64,000 nt of DNA from Verrucomicrobiota bacterium (GTDB taxonomy: Bacteria > Verrucomicrobiota > Verrucomicrobiia > Methylacidiphilales > JBCCWR01). Position numbers and translations under genes: made by a program. Shown one piece after another: positions 27,523-38,800 of this stretch. The notes under the pieces were generated by a model that was not told where the DNA came from, searched no databases, and saw only the letters and a program-made list of their open reading frames with translations. The stretch spans positions 62,001 to 126,000 of the forward strand of contig JBCCXA010000002.1 in the NCBI GenBank assembly GCA_039192515.1, read 5' to 3'. Position 1 is the stretch's first letter. Each line of letters opens with the position of its first letter.

Positions 27523-29694
27523 ATGTCGGCCAATCCAAGTATTGATTTAGATTCGCTTCTGGTGACAAGGGCTGGACCTTCGCGATATCTTTTAACTCAA
27601 AAAAACACCGGGAAGTGTTTTGAACTCAAGCATCAAGAGTTTTATTTGCTGCAATTGTTTGATGGGACACGTTCTTTTGAAAAGATTCAGGTGTTATACA
27701 AAAAGCGTTTTAATGCTTCGATTGCTGTTCGACAAATCAGAAACTTCTTTCAAAAGCTCGGTGAAGAGCAGTTCCATGAACCCTCAGGATCATATGATAA
27801 TGCATCGGAAATCGATCAAGGTGTTCTTCGTTTACACTCAACGAAAGAACACAAAGAAATTCTTAATCAATTATTTTGCGGGTTAAACAATGTCATAGGT
27901 TGGACGCTTCACCCTCTGATGTTCCTTACGATTCTCTTAATGTTGCCTCAAGCAATCATGATAGCCTACCACGACTGGGATCTTTTCTTTAAGGAGTATT
28001 ATGTCTTTTTGCATGGAGACTTTCCGACTCCTATTGTCATACTCATCGCAGTCGCATGCATTCTTATACTAGTGAATATCCCTCGAGAGCTTATTGTGGG
28101 AATTGCCTGCAGGAAATTTGGCGGCCAAGTAGAGGCGTTTCGTTTTTTTTGGTACAAGGGCTTACTGCCTCGATTCCTTTGCTCCATTGGGGATTCCTTT
28201 CCCTTGGTTAGTGCCAAAGGACAGGCCTACATCATCGGTGCACCCAATTGGTATCACTTAGGTCTCTGTATTGTCTCCATTCTCTGTTGGAAACATACTG
28301 ATAACCATACGGCCTTACATAGTGTTTGGTTACTTATTACGTTTATCAGTTGCCTAACGCTTTTTCTTCATTCCAATATCTTTCTTAAGGGTGGGGGTTA
28401 TCGAGTCCTTTGTTATCTATGCAAGAACTGGCGCATCCATGAAATGGCAAAAGAGGAAGTCCAGAATTGCCTACATGAGAAAGGAAAGTTCTTTTCTATT
28501 GGGTCTCTCAAATCTTTCTGGTTGCGCTACTATGGTATTGGATGCTATTTCAACATGGTCTTACTAAACATTGCAGTAGTTGTAGTTGGGTGGTTTTGGC
28601 TGACCGATACCATGGGTGGTTTGGGAGCAGTTTTGTTGATGACAGCTATTGGCTATTGGCATCGTAGTCTATTGAAAGAGAGTTTTATGAGTATATCTGA
28701 TAAAGGCAAAGAAAAGTTTCCACAGATCGATTCTGCATTTCGTTGGTTTAATGATCCGATGAATAAGAAAAAGTCGCGCATAATCATCATGATTTTGATC
28801 TTTATGATTCTTTTATTCCCTTATCCTCGAACCGTAGGCGGTAAGTGTCGTTTGTTACCAGTTAAAGAACAGGGCATCAGGTCGCAAATTGTAGATGAAA
28901 TTATCACCATTCATGTGCAAGGAGGAGAATGGGTTCAAAAAGGTCAATTACTTGTCACGCTGAGTGGCCGCGATCTTAGAGAGGAATTATCCAATGCACG
29001 CGTGTCCTACGACGTCCACCGCAGCGAGGAAGAATACTGGTCTAAGGACTATGATATTCTTCAAAGACTCCAAAACCAAAATGCGGCAACTCAACGTCAG
29101 TTAGAGCTTTCCAAAAAGGAGCGCGATATCGCCAAGTCGAGAGCAGAGGGTCTAAAAAGCACCATCGAATATTTAGAGGGACAACTCGAATTTACGGAAA
29201 TCAAAGCACCTATTGAAGGACGAGTGGTGACACCCTATCTAGAACGTCGTATTGGGCAGGTTGCTCAGAAAGGTGAATTACTTGTCACCATACAGGACAC
29301 TTCCAATCTGTTGATTGAAGTAGCTGCGGATCAAGATGCAGCAAAAACCAGTGAAATCGGAATGAATGTAAGTGCCCGGCTACATGGGCTCGATGGCGCC
29401 TTAGTAAAAGGTGAGGTGGTGAGTGTGAGCAACATTGTGACGAGTGGTTCTTCACTGAATATTGATCCTGTTCGAACAGATCGTGAAACCAGTTTTCAGT
29501 CATCCATTGATAGTGCGGCGGAGGAAGACTTCAGCTATCGTATTTATGCGGAACTCCATGAAACAGACTATGAGCTTAAGCCTGGTATGACGGGTTACAG
29601 TAAAATTAGCGTGGGTTGGGACTTCTTGTTTTATGCCTACCTTCGTCCGGTTATTCGCTTTGTCCGAACCGAAGTCTGGAGTTGGATTCCTTAG
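27523..29694 (+). CDS. PqqD-like / M50-like / HlyD-type membrane fusion protein, metal site lost
   Basis: 723 residues. N-terminal PqqD-like winged-helix domain (about 10-90), a multi-helix membrane domain (about 120-430) homologous to site-2-type M50 peptidases, then a periplasmic biotinyl-lipoyl/HlyD domain with coiled-coil hairpin (about 440-700). Related PqqD-M50-HlyD proteins have HELGH and a later FDGYY motif. Here the first reads RELIV (28083-28097) and the second reads LKGGGYR, so all zinc ligands are gone. It probably serves as a membrane fusion adaptor. Beta-hairpin and lipoyl halves (EGRVVTPYLERRIGQVA) are intact. Divergent from the TolC-like gene. Confidence 0.75.
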   Translation: MSANPSIDLDSLLVTRAGPSRYLLTQKNTGKCFELKHQEFYLLQLFDGTRSFEKIQVLYKKRFNASIAVRQIRNFFQKLGEEQFHEPSGSYDNASEIDQGVLRLHSTKEHKEILNQLFCGLNNVIGWTLHPLMFLTILLMLPQAIMIAYHDWDLFFKEYYVFLHGDFPTPIVILIAVACILILVNIPRELIVGIACRKFGGQVEAFRFFWYKGLLPRFLCSIGDSFPLVSAKGQAYIIGAPNWYHLGLCIVSILCWKHTDNHTALHSVWLLITFISCLTLFLHSNIFLKGGGYRVLCYLCKNWRIHEMAKEEVQNCLHEKGKFFSIGSLKSFWLRYYGIGCYFNMVLLNIAVVVVGWFWLTDTMGGLGAVLLMTAIGYWHRSLLKESFMSISDKGKEKFPQIDSAFRWFNDPMNKKKSRIIIMILIFMILLFPYPRTVGGKCRLLPVKEQGIRSQIVDEIITIHVQGGEWVQKGQLLVTLSGRDLREELSNARVSYDVHRSEEEYWSKDYDILQRLQNQNAATQRQLELSKKERDIAKSRAEGLKSTIEYLEGQLEFTEIKAPIEGRVVTPYLERRIGQVAQKGELLVTIQDTSNLLIEVAADQDAAKTSEIGMNVSARLHGLDGALVKGEVVSVSNIVTSGSSLNIDPVRTDRETSFQSSIDSAAEEDFSYRIYAELHETDYELKPGMTGYSKISVGWDFLFYAYLRPVIRFVRTEVWSWIP

Positions 29695-29715
29695 ACTTTG
29701 AGCACTGCTTTATGA

Positions 29716-29750
29716 GGCAACAAAAAGGTGAGACAAATCTCTTTATTGCC
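29716..29750. terminator. possible bidirectional terminator hairpin
   Basis: GGCAA (29716-29720) pairs with TTGCC (29746-29750), and an inner AAAGG.GAGA/TCTCTTT can extend the stem. It lies between the convergent ends of the HlyD-type gene (29694) and the DegS-like gene (29765). There is no long T-run, so confidence is low. Confidence 0.35.
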
Positions 29751-29764
29751 GTGGCTTCGCTGGA

Positions 29765-30919
29765 CTAGTTGGCCACAAGCATGACAGTGCCAATCTGTTG
29801 GGCATAGGCACGTCCATAGGTTCGATAAAATTTTAAAGTGATTTTGTTTTGAGAACCTTTTCTTATTTTATAAGCCTTGCGAGGAATTTCTGCTATCTCG
29901 CGTGTGGGGTATCCGTTGAGTCCGACAATAATCATGCCTTTTTCAATACCACTGTTGGCTGCTTGGCTATTAGTTTCCACATCATTGATCAATAAACCTT
30001 CATAGGGCCGGAACCCAAAAGAGTCCGCCAAGCTTGGCGATAGTTCCTGTACGCTCAGTCCAAATTTTTCGCGTAAAACATCTATGAGGGAGTCCTCAGG
30101 TGGTGCGGGCTTGATTCCTTTAGCAATGGCTATCGCATTCTCGACAAAGATCTGCACGCGCTCAGCAGGAATAGCAAAGCCTATGTTATCGATGACATTG
30201 GCATTTTGGTCGCGCCCCATTTTGATCGTGTTGATGCCAACGAGTTGGCCGTCGATGTCAATCAGTGGCCCCCCTGAGTTTCCCGGGTTGATGGCAGCAT
30301 CTGTTTGCAGGAGGCCTTCTATGGTTGCGCCTCCTACATTGAGTGTGCGGTCTTTGGCAGATAATATGCCGCTGCTGACGCTGCTTTCATAACCGACGGG
30401 ATTGCCGATAGCAATCACTGTTTGGCCCAGCAAATTTGGAGAAAGCTTTTGAAGGTCCAAGTATGGAAAGTCTGTGCGTTTTTCATCGATGATTTGGATA
30501 AGTGCTAAGTCTTGATCCTCATCTTTTCTAATCAATTTTGCTTCGTAGGTTTCTCCCTCAGGCAGGGTGATGTTAATCCTGCCTCGATCTGCCCTTTCCA
30601 CCACATGGAAGTTGGTAACGATATAACCTTCTTGTCCTACGATTAATCCTGAGCCAAGAGAACGAAATGGCACCTCTGCTATACGGTTGCCTCTGGAGTA
30701 GCGTCTCCCAAAGAACTGTTCAAAATAGATATCGCGTGGGTCTCGAATTTGATAGCGCTCAACACCTTCCGTATAGATATTAACAACACTCGGCAGAGTT
30801 TTTTGTACGGCTTTTACGATAGGCTCATCTTTAGGGGAAGAAAAGGTGTTAGAGGGTCCAACTAGGAATAGCAGGTATACAGTAAAAAAAAGTGCATAGC
30901 GCATCTTGAAAATATTCAT
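29765..30919 (-). CDS. DegP/DegS-type periplasmic serine protease, active
   Basis: 384 residues from ATG 30919, giving a signal peptide or anchor (MRYALFFTVYLLFLVG, preceded by NIFK); a TTG at 30955 is the alternative. Trypsin-like domain with complete triad: His in VTNFHVV, Asp in EDQDLALIQI, Ser in INPGNSGGP. One PDZ domain (about 285-380), as in DegS. Cleaves misfolded envelope proteins. It contrasts with the dead homologue at 9641. Convergent with the efflux adaptor gene and divergent from the histidine kinase at 31151. Confidence 0.88.
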   Translation of the reverse strand: MNIFKMRYALFFTVYLLFLVGPSNTFSSPKDEPIVKAVQKTLPSVVNIYTEGVERYQIRDPRDIYFEQFFGRRYSRGNRIAEVPFRSLGSGLIVGQEGYIVTNFHVVERADRGRINITLPEGETYEAKLIRKDEDQDLALIQIIDEKRTDFPYLDLQKLSPNLLGQTVIAIGNPVGYESSVSSGILSAKDRTLNVGGATIEGLLQTDAAINPGNSGGPLIDIDGQLVGINTIKMGRDQNANVIDNIGFAIPAERVQIFVENAIAIAKGIKPAPPEDSLIDVLREKFGLSVQELSPSLADSFGFRPYEGLLINDVETNSQAANSGIEKGMIIVGLNGYPTREIAEIPRKAYKIRKGSQNKITLKFYRTYGRAYAQQIGTVMLVAN

Positions 30920-31150
30920 AGTGAGTTTGATGCAACAAAGCTCTTTAAAATTCAAGCGAAGGAAAAGAGAAATTTTTTCAAAGCTTTAACCTGTGAGGCT
31001 GTTGTTTAAAAAATATGCATAAGTTGCTTGCCGTCGTTAATCTTAACCCTAGTGTATGAATGAGTAGGGTTTAACTGATACATATTATAAGAGTTGTTGG
31101 TGCTTAGATATGAGTCATTAATCATGTAAAATAGAACGGATGTTGGAGAG

Positions 31151-32836
31151 ATGCTTTTGGGGGTTGATAAGAGTTTAGTTAAGAAGAAGTTTAATCCGCT
31201 AAGGTTAAGCTATAGTCCTTATGCTATTTATATATTGATTGGCATCCTTCTAATGGGATGTCTTTATGTAGCCGTGCTCTATAACAGTGGATATGCATCG
31301 GTATTTTTCTCCTTCCTCTTAGAAAAACCATACCAAGCATTACTTGCTGCGCTGGTGTTACTGCAAACCGTGTTGATTGTGCTAGGTTTGATCTTCTATC
31401 GCTCGCGTGCGATGCGTTACCGAAAGCTTTTTGGTCGCTTGGAAAGCCAGATACGCTTGCTAACTTCCAATAACAAAGATAAGAAGGCTCTTTCCCCATT
31501 AGATCAACAAGATAGAGTTCATAAGCGGTTATTGGAACAGTGGAATGCAGAAGTTCTTGTGCAGACGATCTGTAAAGAATTTGAACGCTTAAATAATGAT
31601 TTAATTGAAAAAGAAATTAGGGAAGTGAGTCTCAAGCAAGCATTGTCAGTGGTTCGTCGGAAGATAGATGATGTGGTAAAGGAGCGGACTTTACAGCTGG
31701 AAGCTGCTCTTGAGGAAATAGAAAATAAAATGAGAGACAGTGAAGCGCACATCAAAGCCCTTGAGGAAAGCGAAAAGCGCTTTGGTAACCTTGTCAGTTC
31801 CACCGCTCTGGGAGTCTGTATGGTGGGAACCCAGGGTAAGATCGAATGGGTCAATGGAGCTCTTTGTGAAATACTCGATCTCAAAGAATCCGTTTTGAAA
31901 GGAAAGTCGATTCCCGAACTGCTGGAGGAGAGAGAAATGGAGGCGGAGATGTTGCCATCGCGTCAGGAGTTGAAACGATTTGCTTTAAAGTCATCAAAGT
32001 CAGCGCTCATGGAGAAGTTTGTCGAGGGGGCGGGGAGTTCCTTTCAAGATGCAGCAGGCAAGGAAATGGAAGTGTGGTTTTTTGTGGATGCCTCAGCTAA
32101 AGTCAAAGCGGAGCAAGTCTTACGCAAGTCTCTGCAGGAAGTTCGTGAGAATGGCGAGATAAGGGATCGTTTTGCCAAAATGATGGCTCATGATGTGAGG
32201 ACGCCACTCAATGTCATTCTGGTTGCCTCCAGCATGCTCAAAGAAGATGGCCCCTGTGCAGATAGCGAGGAAGCTTACAAGGAGGTTCAGTGCTCCGTGG
32301 AGCATATCAGCAATTTGATGGAAGATTTGCTTTTTGTAGGGCAGTGGACTTCGGATGACCGCAAGCTCCGGTTGGAAAAGATCAACTTGCATGAGTTCTG
32401 CAGTGATGCGGTCCGCTCGATTCGCATTTATTACATCGATACCCCGGAAATCAACATTGATATCGATGAAAATGTCGGAGATTTTTACACCGATCCCATG
32501 TTATTCCGAAGGATCGTGGTAAATTTACTAACCAATGCCGTGAAATATTCTGGTGGAAGACCGGGTGTTTCCTTAAGCATTTCCCGGATAGATGAAAATT
32601 TGGTCATTGAAATCAAGGATTGCGGGTTAGGGATTCCCGAGGGGGACATAGGAAAAATCTTCGATACCTTTTACCGGGGATCGAATGCCAATAGAGTTTC
32701 AGGGAGAGGGCTAGGCTTATCCATAGTCAAAGAAAGTGTTGTTTTACTTGATGGGTCAATTCATTGCAAAAGCAAACTCCATGAGGGCACAACCTTTCGA
32801 GTTGGGCTGCCTTTAAGAATAGCAAGTAGGGCATAG
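31151..32836 (+). CDS. membrane histidine kinase with PAS domain, first gene of the PKS operon
   Basis: 561 residues. Two transmembrane segments (about 24-45 and 58-80), a coiled coil (about 85-215), a PAS-like domain (about 215-330, NLVSSTALGVCMVGTQGKIEW), DHp domain with phospho-acceptor H347 in MAHDVRTPLN, and HATPase with N-box NLLTNAVKYS and G-boxes DCGLGIPEGD, GRGLGLSIV. All kinase motifs are intact. Only 33 bp separate it from the polyketide synthase gene, so it is probably co-transcribed and may sense the product or control its production. ATG 31151 is close to a GGAG sequence; the start is not certain. Confidence 0.82.
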   Translation: MLLGVDKSLVKKKFNPLRLSYSPYAIYILIGILLMGCLYVAVLYNSGYASVFFSFLLEKPYQALLAALVLLQTVLIVLGLIFYRSRAMRYRKLFGRLESQIRLLTSNNKDKKALSPLDQQDRVHKRLLEQWNAEVLVQTICKEFERLNNDLIEKEIREVSLKQALSVVRRKIDDVVKERTLQLEAALEEIENKMRDSEAHIKALEESEKRFGNLVSSTALGVCMVGTQGKIEWVNGALCEILDLKESVLKGKSIPELLEEREMEAEMLPSRQELKRFALKSSKSALMEKFVEGAGSSFQDAAGKEMEVWFFVDASAKVKAEQVLRKSLQEVRENGEIRDRFAKMMAHDVRTPLNVILVASSMLKEDGPCADSEEAYKEVQCSVEHISNLMEDLLFVGQWTSDDRKLRLEKINLHEFCSDAVRSIRIYYIDTPEINIDIDENVGDFYTDPMLFRRIVVNLLTNAVKYSGGRPGVSLSISRIDENLVIEIKDCGLGIPEGDIGKIFDTFYRGSNANRVSGRGLGLSIVKESVVLLDGSIHCKSKLHEGTTFRVGLPLRIASRA

Positions 32837-32869
32837 TTTTCAGTTTTAGTTAACTAAGGGGAGTGTGAA

Positions 32870-35800
32870 ATGAGTGATAGTGGTTATGAGCCTATTGCAT
32901 TGGTAGGTATAGGGTGTCGTTTCCCTGGGGGTGCATCGAGTCCCAATGCTTTTTGGAAATTTCTTAAGAGGGGAGGGGATGCCATTGTCGACGTCCCCAA
33001 AGATCGCTGGGATATCAGGAGGTTTTACTCTGAGAATTCGGACAAGCCGGGAAAAACTCACGCCAAGAAAGGTGGATATTTAACGGAGAGGATTGATCAA
33101 TTTGATTCCCTTTTCTTCGGTATTTCCCCCCGAGAAGCCCAGGAAATGGACCCCCAGCAGCGTTTGTTGTTGGAGGTTGCCTGGGAAGCTTTTGAGGATG
33201 CCGGGATTCCCCATGAGAGTCTTCAAGGTTCCAATACCGGGGTTTATATAGGCGGTTTTGCTTTAGATAATCTTATAAATAAGTTGTCGGCCGCTAGCCG
33301 GCATGAAATTACCTCAAGCACTCCCGCAGGGATTATGATGACCATTTTGGCTGCTCGGATTTCTCATGCCTTTGATCTTCTTGGTCCTAGTGTCAGCATG
33401 GATACGGCTTGTTCATCGGCCCTGGTTTCCATCCACTATGCTTGCCAGGGTCTGTGGCAGAGGGAGTGTGATATGGCAGTGGCGGGCGGGGTCAATGTCA
33501 TGTTCCGCCCGGAACTTCCCATACTTATGAGTAAGGGGAAATTCTTATCCAAACACGGGTATTGCAAGGCCTTTGATGAAGATGCCGGAGGCTATACCCG
33601 AGGGGAAGGAGCGGGGATCGTGGTCTTAAAACGGCTCTCAGACGCGCTCAGGGATGGAGATAGAGTCTATTGTTTGGTTGGTATGACCGGAGTGAATCAG
33701 GACGGACATACGGCGGGTATTTCTCTGCCCAATGCCAGCTCACAAAAGGCTTTGGTGAGCCGGGTGTACAAGAAAGCCGCCGTTCTGCCCAAGGATCTCA
33801 AATATATTGAAGCGCATGGCACCGGCACGCAGGCGGGTGACCCGATAGAACTCACCGCGCTCAATTCCGTCCTAAGCGAAAATAGGAATGGAGAGAAGTG
33901 CTGGGTGGGTTCGGTTAAGTCAAATATGGGGCATTTGGAAGCGGCCGCCGGAGTGGCCGGGTTTATCAAAGCGGCGCTCGTGCTTTATCACAAGCAAGTG
34001 CCTCCCAATTTGCACTTCAAGAAACCCAACCCACAAATTCCTTTTCAGGACATCTGTTTGCAGGTGCCCACTCAAGTGGAAAGTTTAGAAAGTGAGGCAC
34101 AACTGTTTGCCGGGGTTAACTCCTTTGGCTATGGAGGAACCAATGCCCACGCCGTTCTGCAATCTTTTGTTTCCCCCCAAGACAAAGGAGATATCGAAAC
34201 GGTCACGGATGCTAATCATCATAAAAAAACATTGATTCCCCTGTCAGCAAGAAGTGAGCAAGCGCTTTCCGATTTGCTCAATAAATACCTATTTATGTTG
34301 GCTCAAAAAGGCAGCCAGCTAAATTTTGCTGATCTCGTCTACAGCATGGCCATGCGGCGCAGTCATCATGCACACCGTGCCGTGTTTGCTGCCGGATCTA
34401 TCGGAGAACTGCAGAGTAAAATGCAGTCTTTAGCTAGCCAAGAGATGGTGGATGGCGTCGATCAAGGGCACTTCTCCGGAAATGAACCGTCGCCTCTCGT
34501 TTTTATTTATTCGGGCATGGGACCTCAGTGGTGGGCCATGGGAAGAGAGCTCATGCAAAAAGAGCCTATCTTTCGACAAGCCTGGGAAAAGGTTGATGAA
34601 GTCTTCACGCAGCTAGCGGGCTGGTCGATTGGCGAAGCGTTGGGAGATTCCGCAGAAAATTCTCGAGTTGGTGAGACGCAAGTGGCGCAGCCAGCTAACT
34701 TTGCTTTGCAAGTAGCGCTAACCGAGTTATGGAAGCATTGGGGCATAGAGCCTGTGGCGGTCATGGGGCACAGTGTCGGGGAAGTTGCCGCTGCTTACGT
34801 CTCCGGAGCACTCACATTGGAAGATGCCGTACTGGTCAGCTATTACCGCAGTCATTATCAACAGACCTGCGCCGGTAAAGGAACGATGTTAGCCATTGGT
34901 CTGGCTGAAAACGAAGCAAATGAGTTGATTGCGGATGAAGCAGAAGTTTCTATTGCCGCTCTAAACAGTCCCGGTGCCGTTACCCTGGCAGGCACTTTGC
35001 AGGCTCTGACGAAGGTTAGCTCCAGGTTGGAGAAAGATGCTGTTTTTAACCGGTTTTTAAAAGTGGAAGTCGCTTACCACAGCTATCAGATGGATGCTAT
35101 CGAGCATGAAATTTTGCAGGCACTTCAAGAGATTAAGCCGCGAAAAGCGCACTGTAAGTTGTATTCCTCCGTTCTGGGTGAAGAAATACAAGGTGAAATG
35201 ATGGGGTCTGATTATTGGTGGCAAAATGTTCGTCAACCGGTTCGTTTTGCCAAGGGTGTTAAGCAGCTTCTGGCAGACGGCTATGCAAACTTTTTGGAAC
35301 TAGGACCTCACCCCGTTTTAAGTGGTTCCATTAAAGAGTGTGGCCTGGCAAAAGAAGTAAAGGTTCATGTCACGCCAAGTCTCAATCGCAAAAGTGGAGA
35401 AATGGACCACGTCTTGACTTCCTTGTCAGCCCTCTATGTTCAGGGCAGTTCACTCCATTGGAGCAACTTGCTTCCGGGGGAGGGAACCTTTATTCCGTTA
35501 CCCACCTATGCCTGGCAAAGAGAGTATTGCTGGTCGGAGAGCGATTCTGCTCGGCAAGATCGGCTGGGTAATACACATGAAGCAGAATCCCAATTTGTTT
35601 ATTTTAATGAAAACTTAGGATTGCCCACTCCTACTTGGGAAGTGGAATTCAACGAGCAGTTTTTTCCCTTTATCCATGATCACATCATCAATGATAAACC
35701 GGTTTTTCCCGGCGCTGGATATTTGGATATTGGGTTTTGCTTACAGCAACTTCTTTTCGAAGAGCAGGCATGTGTCTTATCAGAGATCAATTTCCACAAG

Positions 35801-38800
35801 ATGTTAATCCTTGAGCCTGGGCAGATTCAGAAAATTCATGTCCAATGGCATGCAGCTGCTAGTAGATATGATGTGTTTTCCCGAGAGCTTGCAGAGTCTA
35901 CCAATTGGCAGCTTCTGACAAGTGCGCGAATTATTCCTAATGCAGTATCCAAATCTCGTAAGATTTTTGCCCATGTGGAGGCAAAGGAGAGGTGTGAGTT
36001 GGAGCTTTCTCCGGAAATTCTATACGATTGCTTTAAGCAACGAGGTAACACTTATGTAGGAGCGTTTAGGAGAATTACTAATTTTTGGATGAAGGAGAAT
36101 CAATTTCTAATTAAAATTCGTGCTCTCACTGCTCAGGAAAAAAAGCAAAGTAAGTCCTTTGCTTTATACCCAACCCTTTTGGATGCACCGATTCATGCCA
36201 CTTTGTATCTCATGAGTGGTAACAGCTCAGTAGTACCTGTATCTATTAGCAGGCTCAGTTATTACTTGGCTTCTGACGGATCTTGTTGGGCATATGGTAA
36301 AGTTAAACAAACTTCTGCCAGAACATGGCAAGCTGATATCGTAGTTTATAATAGTGAAAACATCGTTTGTGTGGAGATGGAGAAAATCACTTTTCAAGCT
36401 CTGACCAGTAATGTAACAGATATGACGTCATGGTTTCATAAGTATCAATGGGTGGAGCCACCAAAGTCTGAGTTGGGAAACTCTATTACAAAAGCAAGTT
36501 GCTTGGTTTTAGATGTCGATAGTAGTTCATGTGTGAATGAGCTTCTTACGGAAATGGCGACGGTGGATATTAAAAGTGTGCGAGTGACTCCTGGCGTTAA
36601 ATTGCAAAAATTGCTAGTCAACCATTACGAGATGACACTGAGCGAGGCCAAAAGCGATTTGATTCATATTTTAGAAGATTCTTCAACTCAGCAAGTCAAC
36701 TCTTTGCTTTATGCTTGTGCTTTAGATTTATCTGAGGATGAGCTTGAACTAAGTATCAATACCTTAGCGAATTATTGCACATACTTAACCGCTCTGGTGC
36801 AGGCTTGGGAAAGTGTTTATCAAGGTAAAGATATAACGCTTATGATTCTTACACGTGGTGCTCAAGCGGTAGACGGTAGCCTACCAAAGAATGGATTGCT
36901 GGCAGCTCCAGTGATAGGTTTAGGTCAGTTGATCGCTAATGAGCATCCTCATTTATCTTGCCAAATGGTTGACTTAGATAGAGCAGACCAAGCTCAGAAC
37001 TGGCAGGAGATAATCAATCATTGTTTTACCGAACAACTCAGTTCCGAGATAGCACTTCGTTCAGGTAAGAAATGGGCTAAAGAGCTAATGCGCATCGAAT
37101 CCAATGAGGAGGATCATCTTTCAGAAGAGACCCAAAAACTTTCTACAGATGAAGCTATCGAACTGCAACTCAAACAACCTGGTAATCTGGATAGCTTTTA
37201 CTTTCAACGATGCGAAAGAATTAAGCCCGGTCCAAACGAGGTAGAGATCAAAGTGGCAGCCACGTCCCTAAACTATAAGGATCTCGTCAAGGCTTTTGGG
37301 AAGCTAAGTCGCAAAGTGTCTGAGAATACCTATTTGGGTGATACCCTGGGTATGGAACTTTCAGGAGTCATCACTGCTCTTGGTAAGGATGTTGCCGAAT
37401 TTCAAGTTGGTGATGAAGTTGTCACATTTGTTCCAGGTAGCTTCCGTGCATATTGCAAGGTGTCTGCAAACCACGTTGTTCTCAAACCAAAGAGCTTGAG
37501 TTTTGAGGAAGCTCCTTTATTTACGGTTTTTCTAACAGCCTATTATGGATTATTGGAAATTGCTGGTATCAAGGCGGGTGAGAAAATTCTTATCCATAGC
37601 GCGACTGGGGGGCTTGGCTTAGCAGCGATACAAATGGCCCAGTGGGTTGGAGCAGAAATTTTTGCCACGGCTGGTAATGAAGAGCGCCGGCAGTATTTAA
37701 GGTCATTAGGTATTCAACATGTCATGGACTCGCGCTCTAATGCTTTTGCCCAACAGATTAGGAAAATTACCAATGATTACGGGGTCGACGTGGTCATCAA
37801 TGCGCTGACAGGAGAAGCTTTATTTGAGAGTTTTAATCTATTAGCACCCTACGGGAGGTTTATTGAAGTTGGGAAGAAGGATATTATTGAGAATAGCCAA
37901 TTACCTATGGCCGCCTTTAACCAAAACCTTCTTTTTGCTGCGGTAGATGTGGACCGTATGGCAATGCAGCGTCCTAAAAAATTTAAATCGGTGATGAATA
38001 AGGTTACTGAAGCATTTGATTCAGGGCTCTTTAAGGCACTGCCAACCCAGGTGTATACTGCTAATGAAGTATCTCAGGCATTTCGCCTTATGGCGCAAAA
38101 TAAGCATATTGGCAAGATAGCTGTGACCTTCCAAGGACAGCAAGTAGATGTTGCCCACAAAAAAGAGAGTCTCCTAAGTCAAAGTGCTGAAGGAGCCTAT
38201 CTGATTACCGGAGGAACCTCCGGTTTTGGCTTGGAAGTGGCCAAGTGGTTGGCCAAGCAAGGGATGGGTCAAGTGATTCTAGTCAGTCGTAGTGGGGGAT
38301 CCAAAGAAATCATGGGTCCAGTCTTAGAAGAAATGGATGCCTTAGGAACAGAAATAATCGTGAAATGTGTTGATGTTTCTGATGAGACACAGGTTGAGCA
38401 GCTTATAGCGGAAATCAAGGAAGACTGCTTACCTCTTTACGGGGTGATTCATGGGGCTACGGTTTTAGATGATGGGCTTTTGTCGGAGATGACTGCGGAG
38501 CGTTATGCCCAAGTGATGCAGGCTAAAGCCATGGGAGCCTGGTATCTCCATGAGCATACCAAAGAGTTACCTCTTAAAAGTTTTATCATGTTTTCTTCCA
38601 TCTCATCTATCATCGGTAACCGGGGGCAAGCCAATTATGTGGCTGCCAATAGCTTCCTAGACGCCCTCTGCTATCATAGGAAAAGCCAGGGCCTGCCAGT
38701 GCTTACCTTAAACTGGGGAGCGCTCGGAGAGGTTGGTATAGCAGCCCGACAAGCGGGGGTGGCGGAACATTTTGAAAAAATGGGCGTAGGAGTGTTTTCG

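Noticed and set aside
29716..29750. Strong bidirectional terminator
   Set aside because: Only a weak hairpin without a T-run; kept as a low-confidence feature and not as a finding.
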